NCBI RefSeq assembly: GCF_009496155.1 | Contig: NZ_WIJP01000008.1 | Location: 1-64,000, forward strand | Reading direction: 5' to 3' | Length of the DNA: 64,000 bases | DNA from: Streptococcus mitis | Lineage (GTDB): Bacteria > Bacillota > Bacilli > Lactobacillales > Streptococcaceae | Shown: in pieces, positions 1-8,739 of the stretch | Numbering within the stretch: position 1 is the stretch's first letter | How the letters are laid out: each line of letters begins with the position of its first letter | Notes under the pieces: model-generated | Databases searched by the model: none | Told to the model about the DNA's origin: nothing | What the model saw: only the letters and a program-made list of their open reading frames with translations | Made by a program: the position numbers and the translations under genes

Positions 1-167
1 TGCTAGATATCATTTTCACTCCAGATCAAGAATCAGAACAACTAAAAACAGAAGCAACTTATAGAGAAGAAACTTTGGACGACACATTAAAGGAAGCTAA
101 AAATCAACTTCATAAGGAACAATTGGAAAAGAATTTAGAGAGATTTAGGAAAGATGGAAGGAAGTGA
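1..167 (+). CDS. 3' end of an unidentified gene (partial)
   Basis: An open frame enters from the left edge (codons in phase with base 3) and stops at TGA 165-167, leaving about 54 C-terminal residues. The visible tail is strongly charged, rich in Glu, Lys and Gln, and looks like an amphipathic or coiled-coil end (for example EAKNQLHKEQLEKNLERF). No domain can be named from this piece. It lies in the same direction as the following mobile-element genes and probably belongs to the same Tn5252-like element. Real as the end of a coding frame; function unknown. Confidence 0.55.
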   Translation, partial: LDIIFTPDQESEQLKTEATYREETLDDTLKEAKNQLHKEQLEKNLERFRKDGRK

Positions 168-206
168 ATCGTTTTATAAAATTTTCTTTTACTTGCATAA
201 AGTCTT

Positions 207-240
207 GTGTTATACTTTTAGTATAGACTAGAGAAGGAAG
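207..240 (+). promoter_or_regulatory. Extended -10 promoter and RBS for the DUF3990 gene
   Basis: TGTTATACT at 208-216 is an extended -10 element. AAGGAAG at 234-240 lies 8 bases before the TTG start at 249. No good -35 is seen at the proper distance. Confidence 0.5.
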
Positions 241-248
241 TAAATATT

Positions 249-881
249 TTGGAGTTGACTACCAAGCAGGAAAAGCAACTAGGTCAGACGCAGTGGTTTC
301 ATGCGACATTGTTCCGACATTTAGAATCCTTAAAAAAAGGAATCGATGTTCAATTTAATTTAGGGAGTGAGCTAGATTTTGGACCTGGATTCTATATTAC
401 GCCTGACTTTGAACAAGCTAGAAAATTTATTAACAAGCAAGTTGAAGTATTAAATCGAAGCACCTCTAATAATAATATTTTTGACTCAGAAGAAGAAGTA
501 GGAATTATAGTAGAATTTCGTATTTCAAATTTTGTAGAAATTTTTAAGAACCCTGACTATCGTTGTCACTATTTTGCAAAACATAAAAAATCAGAGTTAG
601 ATTTAGATTTTGCGGAATTTGTCGTTCAAAATCGGGAAAATCCAGATAAATTACAACACCATTTTGATTTTATCTATGGTGTTCAGACTGATGACAATCC
701 AACCCAAGCTTTAGCTCGTTTTCGTCAGAATGAAATTACAAAAGAAGAAATGCTTGCTGAGTTTAGAAAGCCCTATTCTTTTAAACAATTATCCATTCAC
801 AACCAATCTTTTTGTGATATAATGAAAATAGAGAAGATTTATCAATCAAAAACAGGAGAGGAGTTACAAAAATGGCAGTAG
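249..881 (+). CDS. DUF3990-family protein (ADP-ribosyltransferase-like fold)
   Basis: A 210-residue soluble protein. The motif FHATLFRHLES near residues 18-28, followed by LDFGPGFYITPDFEQARKFI near residues 42-61, is the signature of DUF3990 proteins, whose fold is usually compared with ADP-ribosyltransferases (His near the N-terminus, then a Gly-Phe-Tyr strand). The start is TTG at 249, preceded by AAGGAAG; no ATG lies upstream of the conserved motif. The last ten bases overlap the next small gene, so the two are translationally coupled. Such pairs occur on Gram-positive integrative elements and may act as toxin and antitoxin, but that role is inferred, not shown here. A catalytic Glu cannot be assigned with certainty. 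Confidence 0.6.
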   Translation: MELTTKQEKQLGQTQWFHATLFRHLESLKKGIDVQFNLGSELDFGPGFYITPDFEQARKFINKQVEVLNRSTSNNNIFDSEEEVGIIVEFRISNFVEIFKNPDYRCHYFAKHKKSELDLDFAEFVVQNRENPDKLQHHFDFIYGVQTDDNPTQALARFRQNEITKEEMLAEFRKPYSFKQLSIHNQSFCDIMKIEKIYQSKTGEELQKWQ

Positions 882-1099
882 TATCATTGGAAAATAATAT
901 TAAACTATATAGTTCAGAATTATTTCAAGCACTATTAAAAGCCTCTAATTATAAATTGGATGAGCGTATTGCTCAGACTGTTGCAGAAGGTTATGCTCGT
1001 AATCTAGATTATTCTGATCCTGAACTGATGCATGTTGGTGTAACTTCGGTTGCTAACAATCTGCTTACAAAAATTAAACGAGAGTATTTTAATGTATAG
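872..1099 (+). CDS. Small DUF3791-like partner protein
   Basis: A 75-residue acidic helical protein starting at ATG 872, inside the end of the preceding gene, with GGAGAGGAG upstream. Its sequence (a serine/leucine-rich helix, then a YARNLDYSDPELMHVGVTSVANNLL region) resembles the small DUF3791-type proteins that accompany DUF3990 genes. The overlap and the terminator just downstream define a two-gene operon. A role as antitoxin or immunity partner is a guess from gene pairing. Confidence 0.5.
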   Translation: MAVVSLENNIKLYSSELFQALLKASNYKLDERIAQTVAEGYARNLDYSDPELMHVGVTSVANNLLTKIKREYFNV

Positions 1100-1183
1100 T
1101 ATTTTGAAACAAGCGACCTCAAAAGAAGGAAATTACTCTTAGCCAAGTTGATAGCTAGCAGTTCAGTTATCAGGGTTAATAGT

Positions 1184-1213
1184 AGCGAGTCAGTCCACCT
1201 GACTCGCTTTTTC
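1184..1213 (+). terminator. Intrinsic terminator after the DUF3990/DUF3791 pair
   Basis: Perfect 10-bp stem AGCGAGTCAG (1184-1193) / CTGACTCGCT (1199-1208) with a 5-base loop, followed by a T run. Confidence 0.85.
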
Positions 1214-1538
1214 GTTATTTAGTTTTCCGATAAATTGTAATAAATGTTTACCAGAATAGTTCAGTTGTGTTTCGTGACAGTCGGCTTGTGACTCATTTTT
1301 GTCAAGTCAGAAATGAAACTCCTGTCGGAATAAGTTAGACTGACAAATTAAGACTAAGTTTTGCAGTATTTCATATGATAGATTAGGCTTAAAAATCTTA
1401 TTTTACGGAGTTAAAAGAAGTTGCTTCATTGGCACGATTCGAAGAGCAATTGGAATGATTCTCATTTATAAAGTAATTTGAGTAAGCATCCTGTTTTATG
1501 TTATCTCTATATGATATAATGAAAGAGAGGTATAAATT
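1214..1538 (+). promoter_or_regulatory. Leader region with extended -10 promoter for rloC-like gene
   Basis: No gene is visible in this AT-rich stretch. An extended -10, TGATATAAT, lies at 1512-1520 and is followed by GAGAGG as RBS before ATG 1539. No convincing -35 is present. Confidence 0.55.
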
Positions 1539-3929
1539 ATGTCAAATTTAGAAATAAAAAAAATTGATATCAAAGATTTTGGTTGCTATAAAGACTACAA
1601 ACAGCATAGTCAATCAGGTATCGGTAATGATTTTAATGATGGAAGAATTAATATTTTTTACGGTAGAAACTATTCCGGAAAAAGTACTTATTCGAAAATT
1701 TTTCAAAGTATTGAACTTAAGCAACTTCCAGAAAAGTATGAAAAGATAGATTTTGAAGTCAAACTAGCTAATCATAGGATTATTAAGTCAAACGAAATAG
1801 GTAGCGAGTTACCAATAGATTGCAAAGTTTTTAATCAGCGATTTATTGACGATAATATTTATCTTCACAACGACAATAAATTAAATAGTTTCCAAATTTC
1901 AATAGGTAGTGATACTAATGAAACCTTGAAGAAAATCGAAGATATACGATTAAACGAACTTAAACCTAGAAATGAAAAATTGTCACAGATTGAATTGGAT
2001 ATAACTGAAAAGCAACAAAAGACTAAAATCAGTAAAGATAGTTTAGATTCAAAACTAAGAACAACTGCTTCAAAAATCAAGAATTTAAAGAATCCCTCGG
2101 TCGTAGTTGGTAATAAATATGATATACGAGATATAAAGGAGGAGTTTGAAAAATATTCAGCTCATTTTCCTATTTTACCATTACAAGATGATGAGAAGGC
2201 TGTAGCTGAGTTAGAAAAGAATGTTGAACAAGCCAAAATACGAATTCTCGAAAAAAACATAAATAAACCACAAAAAATTGATTTAGTTAGTTTTGATAAA
2301 AATTTTAATTTCACATTATTTTTAGAAAATACGAAGAAACTTTTATCTAAAGTTGTCTCAGTAAGTAATATTTTAGATGAATATAAAGATAGTCCAGATA
2401 AAATAAATTGGATTAAGCATGGTGTTGATATCCATGGAGATAATCCAGAAAAATGTGTATTTTGTGGTAATAGCATTGATAGTGACCTCATTAAAAATCT
2501 AAAGTTGGCTTTTTCTAATGAGTTAAGATCTCTGGAAAACGAATTATTGCTGCAAAATAATAGGATAAAATCAGAAATCCAAAAATTAGATGCTATTCCA
2601 AATATTAATAAGGAAGATTATTTTAAAGATTCTGTATCTGATATTCAAAATATAAACAAAGAGATTGAAAATAATACTGATAATAGAAAAAGAGTTCTAG
2701 AAATACTAGAATCAAAAATTTCAGAAAAACAACGAGACATTTTTTCTAAAATTGAAATTAATGATTTAAATTGGATTGATTTTTCCGAAATTCAAGTTGA
2801 GATTAACTCACTATATGATGACACTATTAAACAGATAGAACAATTTGAGGATAGGAAAACTAAAAGTTTAGATTTTCTTCGAAGATATTATATTGTAAAA
2901 GAGTTCCCTGTACCTGAGTTCACTAAACTATCTCAAGAAGTTGACCAACTCCAAGAGGATATGGAAAAAATAAATTTGGAGCAGAAAATATTAAACGAAG
3001 AAAAAGAAAAATTTGAGAAAGATATTAGTGAACTTGAAGGTAGTTTAAAGTCAGAATCTGAAGCAGTAAAACGTATAAATATGATACTTCAAAATTCTTT
3101 AGCACATTCAGAGATGTCCCTAAAATCAGTCGATGATGAGGAAGGTATATATTTCGAAGTTTCTCGAAATGAAGAAAGAGCATATAATCTAAGTGAAGGA
3201 GAAAAATCATTAATAACCTTTGCTTATTATATTACAAGATTAGAAAGTTTGTCGACAGAAGAAAAGTCAAAAACAATCTTATTTATTGATGACCCTGTCT
3301 CTAGTCTGGATGAAAATAACATTTTTTATATTTACAACCTAATTTTTTGTCTTCTAGAAAAGAAAGAATTTTTACAATACTTCTTGTCCACTCATAATCT
3401 AGATTTCTTGAAATATACAAATAGATTTTCTAATAAAAAAGATTATTACTTAATAGAAAAGATAAAAGAAGCTGAAAATATCCCGTCAAAAAGTTATATA
3501 AAAAATTTGCCTAATTATTTGTCAAATAAAGTCACGGAATTTGTATTCCTGTTTGAACAAATATATAGGGTAGCGACGGAAGATGAAGACGAAAATAATT
3601 TTTCTGTTTTTTATAATTTTCCAAATAACGGCAGAAAGTTTATTGAAACTCTTTTGTACTTTAAATATCCTGACTATAAAACAAACAATGACAATAAAAT
3701 TATTAATTATTTCGGAGGTGAGAATGCTCCGTTTATACAACGTATAAATAATGAGTACTCTCATGGAGAAGATAGGTTTGATAGAACTCGCAATCCCATT
3801 AATACATGCGAGTTTAAGCATGATGCTAGAATAATATTAGGAGTCTTACATCGAAATGATCCAGAACAATTTAAATCATTTCTCAATAATAGTAATTTAA
3901 CTCACCCAGATTTTCTGGAAGATAGATAA
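1539..3929 (+). CDS. RloC-like anticodon nuclease (zinc-hook ABC ATPase)
   Basis: A 796-residue AAA_13-type protein. Visible parts in order: Walker A GRNYSGKST (42-50); a long coiled coil; the zinc-hook motif CVFC (Cys306, Cys309); a second coiled coil; ABC signature LSEGEKS (551-557); Walker B ILFIDD with tandem Asp584-Asp585; H-loop STHN (His619). The C-terminus has Arg699, Glu703 and His742. This Arg-x3-Glu...His layout matches the PrrC/RloC anticodon nuclease triad, and the length is typical of RloC. Members cut or excise the wobble nucleotide of tRNA after DNA damage or phage attack. It has its own promoter and stands alone without hsd genes, unlike PrrC. Best call is RloC; a generic AAA_13 ATPase without nuclease activity is the alternative. 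Confidence 0.82.
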   Translation: MSNLEIKKIDIKDFGCYKDYKQHSQSGIGNDFNDGRINIFYGRNYSGKSTYSKIFQSIELKQLPEKYEKIDFEVKLANHRIIKSNEIGSELPIDCKVFNQRFIDDNIYLHNDNKLNSFQISIGSDTNETLKKIEDIRLNELKPRNEKLSQIELDITEKQQKTKISKDSLDSKLRTTASKIKNLKNPSVVVGNKYDIRDIKEEFEKYSAHFPILPLQDDEKAVAELEKNVEQAKIRILEKNINKPQKIDLVSFDKNFNFTLFLENTKKLLSKVVSVSNILDEYKDSPDKINWIKHGVDIHGDNPEKCVFCGNSIDSDLIKNLKLAFSNELRSLENELLLQNNRIKSEIQKLDAIPNINKEDYFKDSVSDIQNINKEIENNTDNRKRVLEILESKISEKQRDIFSKIEINDLNWIDFSEIQVEINSLYDDTIKQIEQFEDRKTKSLDFLRRYYIVKEFPVPEFTKLSQEVDQLQEDMEKINLEQKILNEEKEKFEKDISELEGSLKSESEAVKRINMILQNSLAHSEMSLKSVDDEEGIYFEVSRNEERAYNLSEGEKSLITFAYYITRLESLSTEEKSKTILFIDDPVSSLDENNIFYIYNLIFCLLEKKEFLQYFLSTHNLDFLKYTNRFSNKKDYYLIEKIKEAENIPSKSYIKNLPNYLSNKVTEFVFLFEQIYRVATEDEDENNFSVFYNFPNNGRKFIETLLYFKYPDYKTNNDNKIINYFGGENAPFIQRINNEYSHGEDRFDRTRNPINTCEFKHDARIILGVLHRNDPEQFKSFLNNSNLTHPDFLEDR

Positions 3930-4040
3930 AAATAACGACATTTCATTAAAGAGATGTACTTATTTCTATACTGCTGAGTGTTGTGCTCCCTTTTAGATGG
4001 CTTTTTTAGAAGTAAAGTTTAGGCTAGAAAAGCAAGAAAC

Positions 4041-4082
4041 AACGCACCAAAATTGGTGCGTTGTACTTTTTTATGCTATAAT
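4041..4082 (+). promoter_or_regulatory. pezAT promoter with palindromic PezA operator
   Basis: A perfect 22-bp palindrome centred on AACGCACCAAA / TTTGGTGCGTT spans 4041-4062 and overlaps the presumed -35 (TTGGTG, 4053-4058). The extended -10 TGCTATAAT lies at 4074-4082. This fits autorepression by the PezA/PezT complex. Confidence 0.8.
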
Positions 4083-4109
4083 TGAATTATAAAAATTAAG
4101 GAGTTTGCC

Positions 4110-4586
4110 ATGATTGGAAAGAATATAAAATCCTTACGTAAAACACATGACTTAACACAACCCGAATTTGCACGGATTGTAGGTATTTCACGAAATAGCT
4201 TGAGCCGGTATGAAAATGGAACGAGTTCAGTCTCTACGGAACTAATAGACATTATTTGTCAGAAGTTTAATGTATCTTATGTCGATATTGTAGGAGAAGA
4301 CAAAATGCTCAATCCTGTTGAAGATTATGAATTGACTTTAAAAATTGAAATTGTGAAAGAAAGAGGTGCTAATCTATTATCTCGACTTTATCGTTATCAA
4401 GATAGTCAGGGAATTAGCATTGATGATGAATCTAATCCTTGGATTTTAATGAGTGATGATCTATCTGAATTGATTCATACGAATATCTATTTAGTAGAAA
4501 CTTTTGATGAAATAGAGAGATATAGTGGCTATTTGGATGGAATTGAACGTATGTTAGAGATATCTGAAAAACGGATGGTAGCCTAG
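4110..4586 (+). CDS. pezA: PezA antitoxin / autorepressor
   Basis: A 158-residue protein with an N-terminal Cro/CI helix-turn-helix (residues about 3-60, GISRNSLSRYENGTSSVS) and an acidic C-terminal helical part that neutralises the PezT kinase. Length and sequence agree with pneumococcal PezA from pathogenicity island 1 and Tn5252-like elements. GGAG precedes ATG 4110. A palindromic operator lies directly upstream. Its stop codon overlaps the pezT start (TAGTG), giving coupled synthesis of antitoxin before toxin. Confidence 0.93.
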   Translation: MIGKNIKSLRKTHDLTQPEFARIVGISRNSLSRYENGTSSVSTELIDIICQKFNVSYVDIVGEDKMLNPVEDYELTLKIEIVKERGANLLSRLYRYQDSQGISIDDESNPWILMSDDLSELIHTNIYLVETFDEIERYSGYLDGIERMLEISEKRMVA

Positions 4587-5356
4587 TGGAAATCCAAGAT
4601 TATTCTGATAGTGAATTCAAACATGCTCTAGCACGGAACCTTCGCTCTTTGACCAGAGGAAAAAAGTCCAGTAAGCAACCTATAGTGATTTTACTTGGAG
4701 GGCAAAGTGGTACTGGTAAGACTACAATTCATCGTATTAAACAGAAAGAATTTCAAGGAAATATTGTTATCATAGATGGTGATAGTTTTCGTTCTCAGCA
4801 TCCACGCTATATAGAACTGCAGCAAGAAATTGGCAAAGATAGTGTAGAATACACCAAAGATTTTGCAGGTAAAATGGTAGAGTCTTTAGTAACCGAATTG
4901 AGTCATTTGGGATACAATCTTTTGATCGAGGGAACTTTACGAACGATTGACGTTCCAAAGAAAACGGCACAACTCTTGAAAAGTAAGGGATATAAAGTAC
5001 AATTATCCATAATCGCAACAAAGCCCGAATTGTCCTATCTAAGCACCCTTATCCGATACGAAGAACTGTACGCTATCAATCCAAATCAAGTACGCGCAAC
5101 TCCAAAAGAACATCATGATTTCATTGTAAATCATCTAGTTTATAATACACGACAATTGGAAGAACTGGCTATCTTTGAAAAAATTCAAATTTATCAACGA
5201 AATAGAAGTTGTGTATATGATTCAAAAGAAAATACAACTTCAGCAGCAGATGTTCTTCAAGAGTTACTGTTTGGGGAGTGGAGTCAGGTAGAGAAAGAGA
5301 TGCTTAAATCTGGAGATGAAAGATTGAAAGATTTAACTAATCGAAATGGTTGTTAG
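4586..5356 (+). CDS. pezT: PezT zeta-type toxin (UDP-GlcNAc kinase)
   Basis: A 256-residue zeta toxin. It starts at GTG 4586, overlapping the pezA stop by one base. Walker A GGQSGTGKTT lies near residues 38-47, and the following IIDGDSFRSQHP segment contains the conserved Asp used in catalysis. Zeta toxins phosphorylate UDP-N-acetylglucosamine and block peptidoglycan synthesis. The protein appears full length with all motifs intact, so the system should be functional. It stabilises the element or acts as an abortive defence; it lies between an anticodon nuclease and a CBASS operon. Confidence 0.93.
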   Translation: MEIQDYSDSEFKHALARNLRSLTRGKKSSKQPIVILLGGQSGTGKTTIHRIKQKEFQGNIVIIDGDSFRSQHPRYIELQQEIGKDSVEYTKDFAGKMVESLVTELSHLGYNLLIEGTLRTIDVPKKTAQLLKSKGYKVQLSIIATKPELSYLSTLIRYEELYAINPNQVRATPKEHHDFIVNHLVYNTRQLEELAIFEKIQIYQRNRSCVYDSKENTTSAADVLQELLFGEWSQVEKEMLKSGDERLKDLTNRNGC

Positions 5357-5448
5357 AGTTAGAATTTTTCTGTCTAACTTTTGGGGTACAATTCATTATA
5401 AATAAGTTTGTATTATTCAATTAATAATTCACCAAATATCGTTTAACA

Positions 5449-5488
5449 TGATATAATGAAGATAAGTAAAGACGATAATTTAAGGAGG
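5449..5488 (+). promoter_or_regulatory. Promoter and RBS of the CBASS operon
   Basis: Extended -10 TGATATAAT at 5449-5457 and a strong RBS AAGGAGG at 5482-5488, six bases before ATG 5494. The -10 resembles that of the RloC-like gene (both TGATATAATGAA). Confidence 0.65.
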
Positions 5489-5493
5489 GACAC

Positions 5494-6516
5494 ATGCCAA
5501 CTTTACAGTCACAGTTTATTAAATTTCACGAAACAATTAAGCTAGACGCTGACGATAAAAAGGTATTAATTGACAAACGTAAAGAAGTTGAAGAAGCAAT
5601 AAACAAAGGTGTTTCAGGATTTGGAAAAAGCTTTTTCAACCAAGGAAGTTACTCAACTTACACGGGTATTTTGCCAATCGATGAAGGAGATTATGATTTA
5701 GATAGAGGTTTAAAAATAGATGTTGATAGACAATCGCATTCTCCTAAAGAGGTAAAGAAGTTTATTTTTGATGCATTAGCTTCCGAATTTGGGGAAAATA
5801 GTGTCAAAGTAAAAAATCCATGTGTGACAGTATCATTCCCTGAAGATAATGTTCACATTGATATAGCGGTGTATTGTACTGAAAATGATAACTATTTTTT
5901 AGCTAGAGGAAAACTTAATAGTACTGACGAAAACATTAAATGGGAGGAAGCTGACCCTGTAGAATTAACTAAAGAAATTAATAATGCTATGGAGAACTCC
6001 GAAGACAGAAACCAATTTCGGAGAGTAATTCGTTACTTAAAAAGATGGAAAGATCTCAAATTTAAAAATCAAGATAATAGACCGACAGGTATTGGGATCT
6101 CAGTTTTTGCTATTAATAATTTTTCTGTATCCAAAAAAGTAGACTATTTATCCGGGAAAACCACTTATGATGATATTTCAGCTTTAAGAAACTTAATAAA
6201 TACTATGATTAATTCATTTTCGGATAGATATGATGTTGAAAGAAAATTATTTTATCCGAGATTAGAGATTATATTACCTGTTAAGCCAAATACTGATGTA
6301 TATGAAAAGGTATCAAATATACAAATGGAAGATTTTAAGAATAAATTAGAAAAATTAAGAACCTCACTAGATGAGGCAATAGAAGCTACTGATTTAAGTG
6401 AGTCTACAAAAATATTAAGTAAACAGTTTGGTGACGATTTTCCTATTATTGAGCAAAATGAGACAGCAGAAAACTTTGGTACTAAGGCTATTATCAGTGA
6501 TTATCCAAGTGCTTAG
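5494..6516 (+). CDS. CBASS CD-NTase (cyclic oligonucleotide synthase)
   Basis: A 340-residue DncV/cGAS-like nucleotidyltransferase. Motifs: GSYSTYTG (51-58), YDLDRGL with metal-binding Asp68 and Asp70, and the third Asp123 in HIDIAVY. These form the Pol-beta catalytic site that links NTPs into a cyclic di- or oligonucleotide on phage infection. It is the first gene of a four-gene operon with an E1/E2 fusion, a JAMM protease and a membrane effector, which defines type II CBASS. The C-terminus ends YPSA; in this class the Cap2 protein conjugates the CD-NTase C-terminus to a target, so the last Ala would be the acceptor end (inference). The nucleotide product cannot be read from sequence. Confidence 0.9.
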   Translation: MPTLQSQFIKFHETIKLDADDKKVLIDKRKEVEEAINKGVSGFGKSFFNQGSYSTYTGILPIDEGDYDLDRGLKIDVDRQSHSPKEVKKFIFDALASEFGENSVKVKNPCVTVSFPEDNVHIDIAVYCTENDNYFLARGKLNSTDENIKWEEADPVELTKEINNAMENSEDRNQFRRVIRYLKRWKDLKFKNQDNRPTGIGISVFAINNFSVSKKVDYLSGKTTYDDISALRNLINTMINSFSDRYDVERKLFYPRLEIILPVKPNTDVYEKVSNIQMEDFKNKLEKLRTSLDEAIEATDLSESTKILSKQFGDDFPIIEQNETAENFGTKAIISDYPSA

Positions 6517-6524
6517 ATACGAGT

Positions 6525-8291
6525 ATGTTAGAAAAAAAAGAAATATTCCAAATGTACTTTGAAAATATACATTCAGAGAGATTTGAGTCTGAAGATAAAG
6601 AATGCTACTTTTATCAATATAAAAAATTCACCTTAAAAATTATCGTTTCTAATGACTTTCCCCACTCACTTCCTGAATTTTATCTTTCAAATTATATGGC
6701 TTTTAATAAATGGTATAGCCATGTCGGTTCCGAAGGGAAATTGTGTTACATTTCAGAAGATAATTTAATCTGGGACTTTAACAATCCATGTGGATTATTG
6801 AAAGATTGCTGTGAAAAAGTAAAGGAATTATTGGATAGTTGGGATACACCAAAAATGATTGAAGATCTCAGACAAGAGTTTCTATCATATTGGCAGATTA
6901 GTTGTTTGAATTCAAAAACAAAATATATATCCATTCGAAGTTACTTATCCAGGGTCGGTTCATTTGAAAAACATGAATTAGTTCTATCGAATCAGAATGG
7001 CTATCTTTTTAATTATGGTTCACAACTCAAAGAGAGTGTTGCGCCACATTCTAAAAAAAGCAGTGATGTTTATATACTTCCACTTAAAGATTCAACTTCT
7101 GTGATTCCTCCTAATCCCCTGAACGAACTAACAGAAGCAACATTTAAGAAAATGATTACAGGAAATCTATCTTCGAGGGTTAGACGTCGCTTCCAAAAGT
7201 GGTGTAAAACGAAACGAAAGTCATTCATATTAATTGTATCACTTCCTATATCTGATAATGATTTTGTTTTGTTTGGTGCGAGTTTTGAGTCTAGAACTTC
7301 GAAATATCCATTTAAATTTGATAATAAGGTACCACAAAAAAATAAAGGTAGAAAAAAAATTGGTTCTAAGGAGAAGAAATCAAAAAATGGAAGTTTTAAG
7401 ATTACTCCAGTATATATTACAAGATTCGACAAGGAGTATAGAGTGAGTAGGACATCCCAAGAATATGATTTTCTTAATAAAAAAGTAGTAATTGTTGGAC
7501 TTGGATCTGTAGGATCGTTTGTTGCAAATAATTTATCTAAAATGGGTATAGCGAAACTTCTTTTAATAGATCCTGATTTTTTAACAGTAGATAACATTTC
7601 AAGGCACTATTTAGGTATCGATAGTGTAATAGACAATATTCAAAAAGTAGATGCTTTAGAAGATAGATTGAAAAAAGAAAATCCAGATTTAGAGATTGAA
7701 TGTGAGGGTATCCGATTTCAAGAAATAGTTCGGAAGAATCCAAATTTATTTCATGAATATGATTTTGTTTTTTCTTGTGTCGGAGATACTAAAACAAATT
7801 TTGAAATTAATCATTTTTTTAGAAAGATTGGTAAAACGGTATTGTATTGCTGGTTAGATCCATATGGAGTTGGGTATCATAACCTACTAGTTTCTCCACC
7901 AAATAATGGATGCTATATGTGTATGAATTATGAAAACGGATATCTTGTTAATAATAGGGCCTCTTTTGCAGAGGAAAATCAAATATTTGAAAAGCGTTTA
8001 GCCAGTTGTTATTCTTCGTTTATTCCTTATAATGTTATTGCACCTAGTTCTTTGGCAAATAAAGCTATAGAAGTATATTTACAGTACTTGGATGGGGAAT
8101 TTTCTTCTGAAAACAGATTAATATCAGAAATTGGTTCAAATAAACAGTTTGGAAAAGAAGGATTTACATATAGTGTTCGATACTACAATTGTTTAAAGAA
8201 CAGTGATTTATTAAATGTTGCTTTAAGAACAAATACATCTTGTCCAGAGTGTAACGGAGATTATAAAGTTGATATATGTAAATCTGAATAA
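6525..8291 (+). CDS. cap2: Cap2: E2-E1 fusion protein of type II CBASS
   Basis: A 588-residue protein. Residues 1-115 form an E2 (UBC-like) domain with SLPEFYLSN and the candidate catalytic Cys74 in GKLCYI. A linker follows. The ThiF/E1 domain (about 310-588) has Rossmann loop GLGSVG (325-330), LLIDPDFLTVDNISRH as nucleotide-binding motif, and a late Cys cluster (CYMCM, then CPECNGDYKVDIC) likely binding zinc. Cap2 activates the C-terminus of the CD-NTase and attaches it to a cellular partner, priming cyclic nucleotide synthesis. It begins 8 bases after the CD-NTase stop and overlaps the JAMM gene by 23 bases. Confidence 0.9.
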   Translation: MLEKKEIFQMYFENIHSERFESEDKECYFYQYKKFTLKIIVSNDFPHSLPEFYLSNYMAFNKWYSHVGSEGKLCYISEDNLIWDFNNPCGLLKDCCEKVKELLDSWDTPKMIEDLRQEFLSYWQISCLNSKTKYISIRSYLSRVGSFEKHELVLSNQNGYLFNYGSQLKESVAPHSKKSSDVYILPLKDSTSVIPPNPLNELTEATFKKMITGNLSSRVRRRFQKWCKTKRKSFILIVSLPISDNDFVLFGASFESRTSKYPFKFDNKVPQKNKGRKKIGSKEKKSKNGSFKITPVYITRFDKEYRVSRTSQEYDFLNKKVVIVGLGSVGSFVANNLSKMGIAKLLLIDPDFLTVDNISRHYLGIDSVIDNIQKVDALEDRLKKENPDLEIECEGIRFQEIVRKNPNLFHEYDFVFSCVGDTKTNFEINHFFRKIGKTVLYCWLDPYGVGYHNLLVSPPNNGCYMCMNYENGYLVNNRASFAEENQIFEKRLASCYSSFIPYNVIAPSSLANKAIEVYLQYLDGEFSSENRLISEIGSNKQFGKEGFTYSVRYYNCLKNSDLLNVALRTNTSCPECNGDYKVDICKSE

Positions 8292-8733
8292 TAAATCTCG
8301 AATTGTAATACCATCTGATATTTTTAATTCATTGCTAAAGTTTAGGCAACTTGGTTTGGAACCTGAAGCAGGTGGTATTTTTGTTGGTAAGAGACTTTTA
8401 AATAATTCGATACTTATTATAAATTTTTCAGAACCACAGGATAATGATGTAAGAAGTAGATTTAAATTCTCAAAAACTTCTCAAAACCACCAGAAATTTG
8501 CAGATGATTATTTTGATAAAAGTTCAGGTTTTATAAGTTTAATTGGGGAATGGCATACTCATCCCGAAGATATCCCTACTGCATCTTTTGTTGACATTAA
8601 CTCATGGGAAAAAATTATATCAGATAATGATGACAGATTATTCTTTTTGATAGTTGGAATTCGAGCTGGTAGATTCTACTTTAAGGAATCAAATAAGTGG
8701 CAATCCACTCTAATCTATTTTAAGGATGTATAG
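8269..8733 (+). CDS. cap3: Cap3: JAMM/MPN isopeptidase of type II CBASS
   Basis: A 154-residue JAB-domain protease. The metal site is complete: Glu33 in EAGGIFVG, and HTHPEDIPTASFVD with His96, His98, Ser106 and Asp109. Cap3 removes the CD-NTase from its conjugates, opposing Cap2. The start is TTG 8269, supported by CGGAGA at 8255-8260 and by the conserved N-terminus; it lies inside the end of cap2. An ATG start upstream of the conserved region is not available. Confidence 0.88.
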   Translation: MIYVNLNNKSRIVIPSDIFNSLLKFRQLGLEPEAGGIFVGKRLLNNSILIINFSEPQDNDVRSRFKFSKTSQNHQKFADDYFDKSSGFISLIGEWHTHPEDIPTASFVDINSWEKIISDNDDRLFFLIVGIRAGRFYFKESNKWQSTLIYFKDV

Positions 8734-8739
8734 ATACGC

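Noticed and set aside
2162..2491. Antisense open frame within the RloC-like gene
   Set aside because: It lies wholly inside a well-supported gene and shows no protein-like motifs; the same holds for other antisense frames such as 35328-35873 and 44958-45719.
1539..3929. Large ATPase as SMC/Rad50, Wadjet or Gabija component
   Set aside because: The C-terminal Arg-Glu-His layout and the lack of partner genes fit RloC better.
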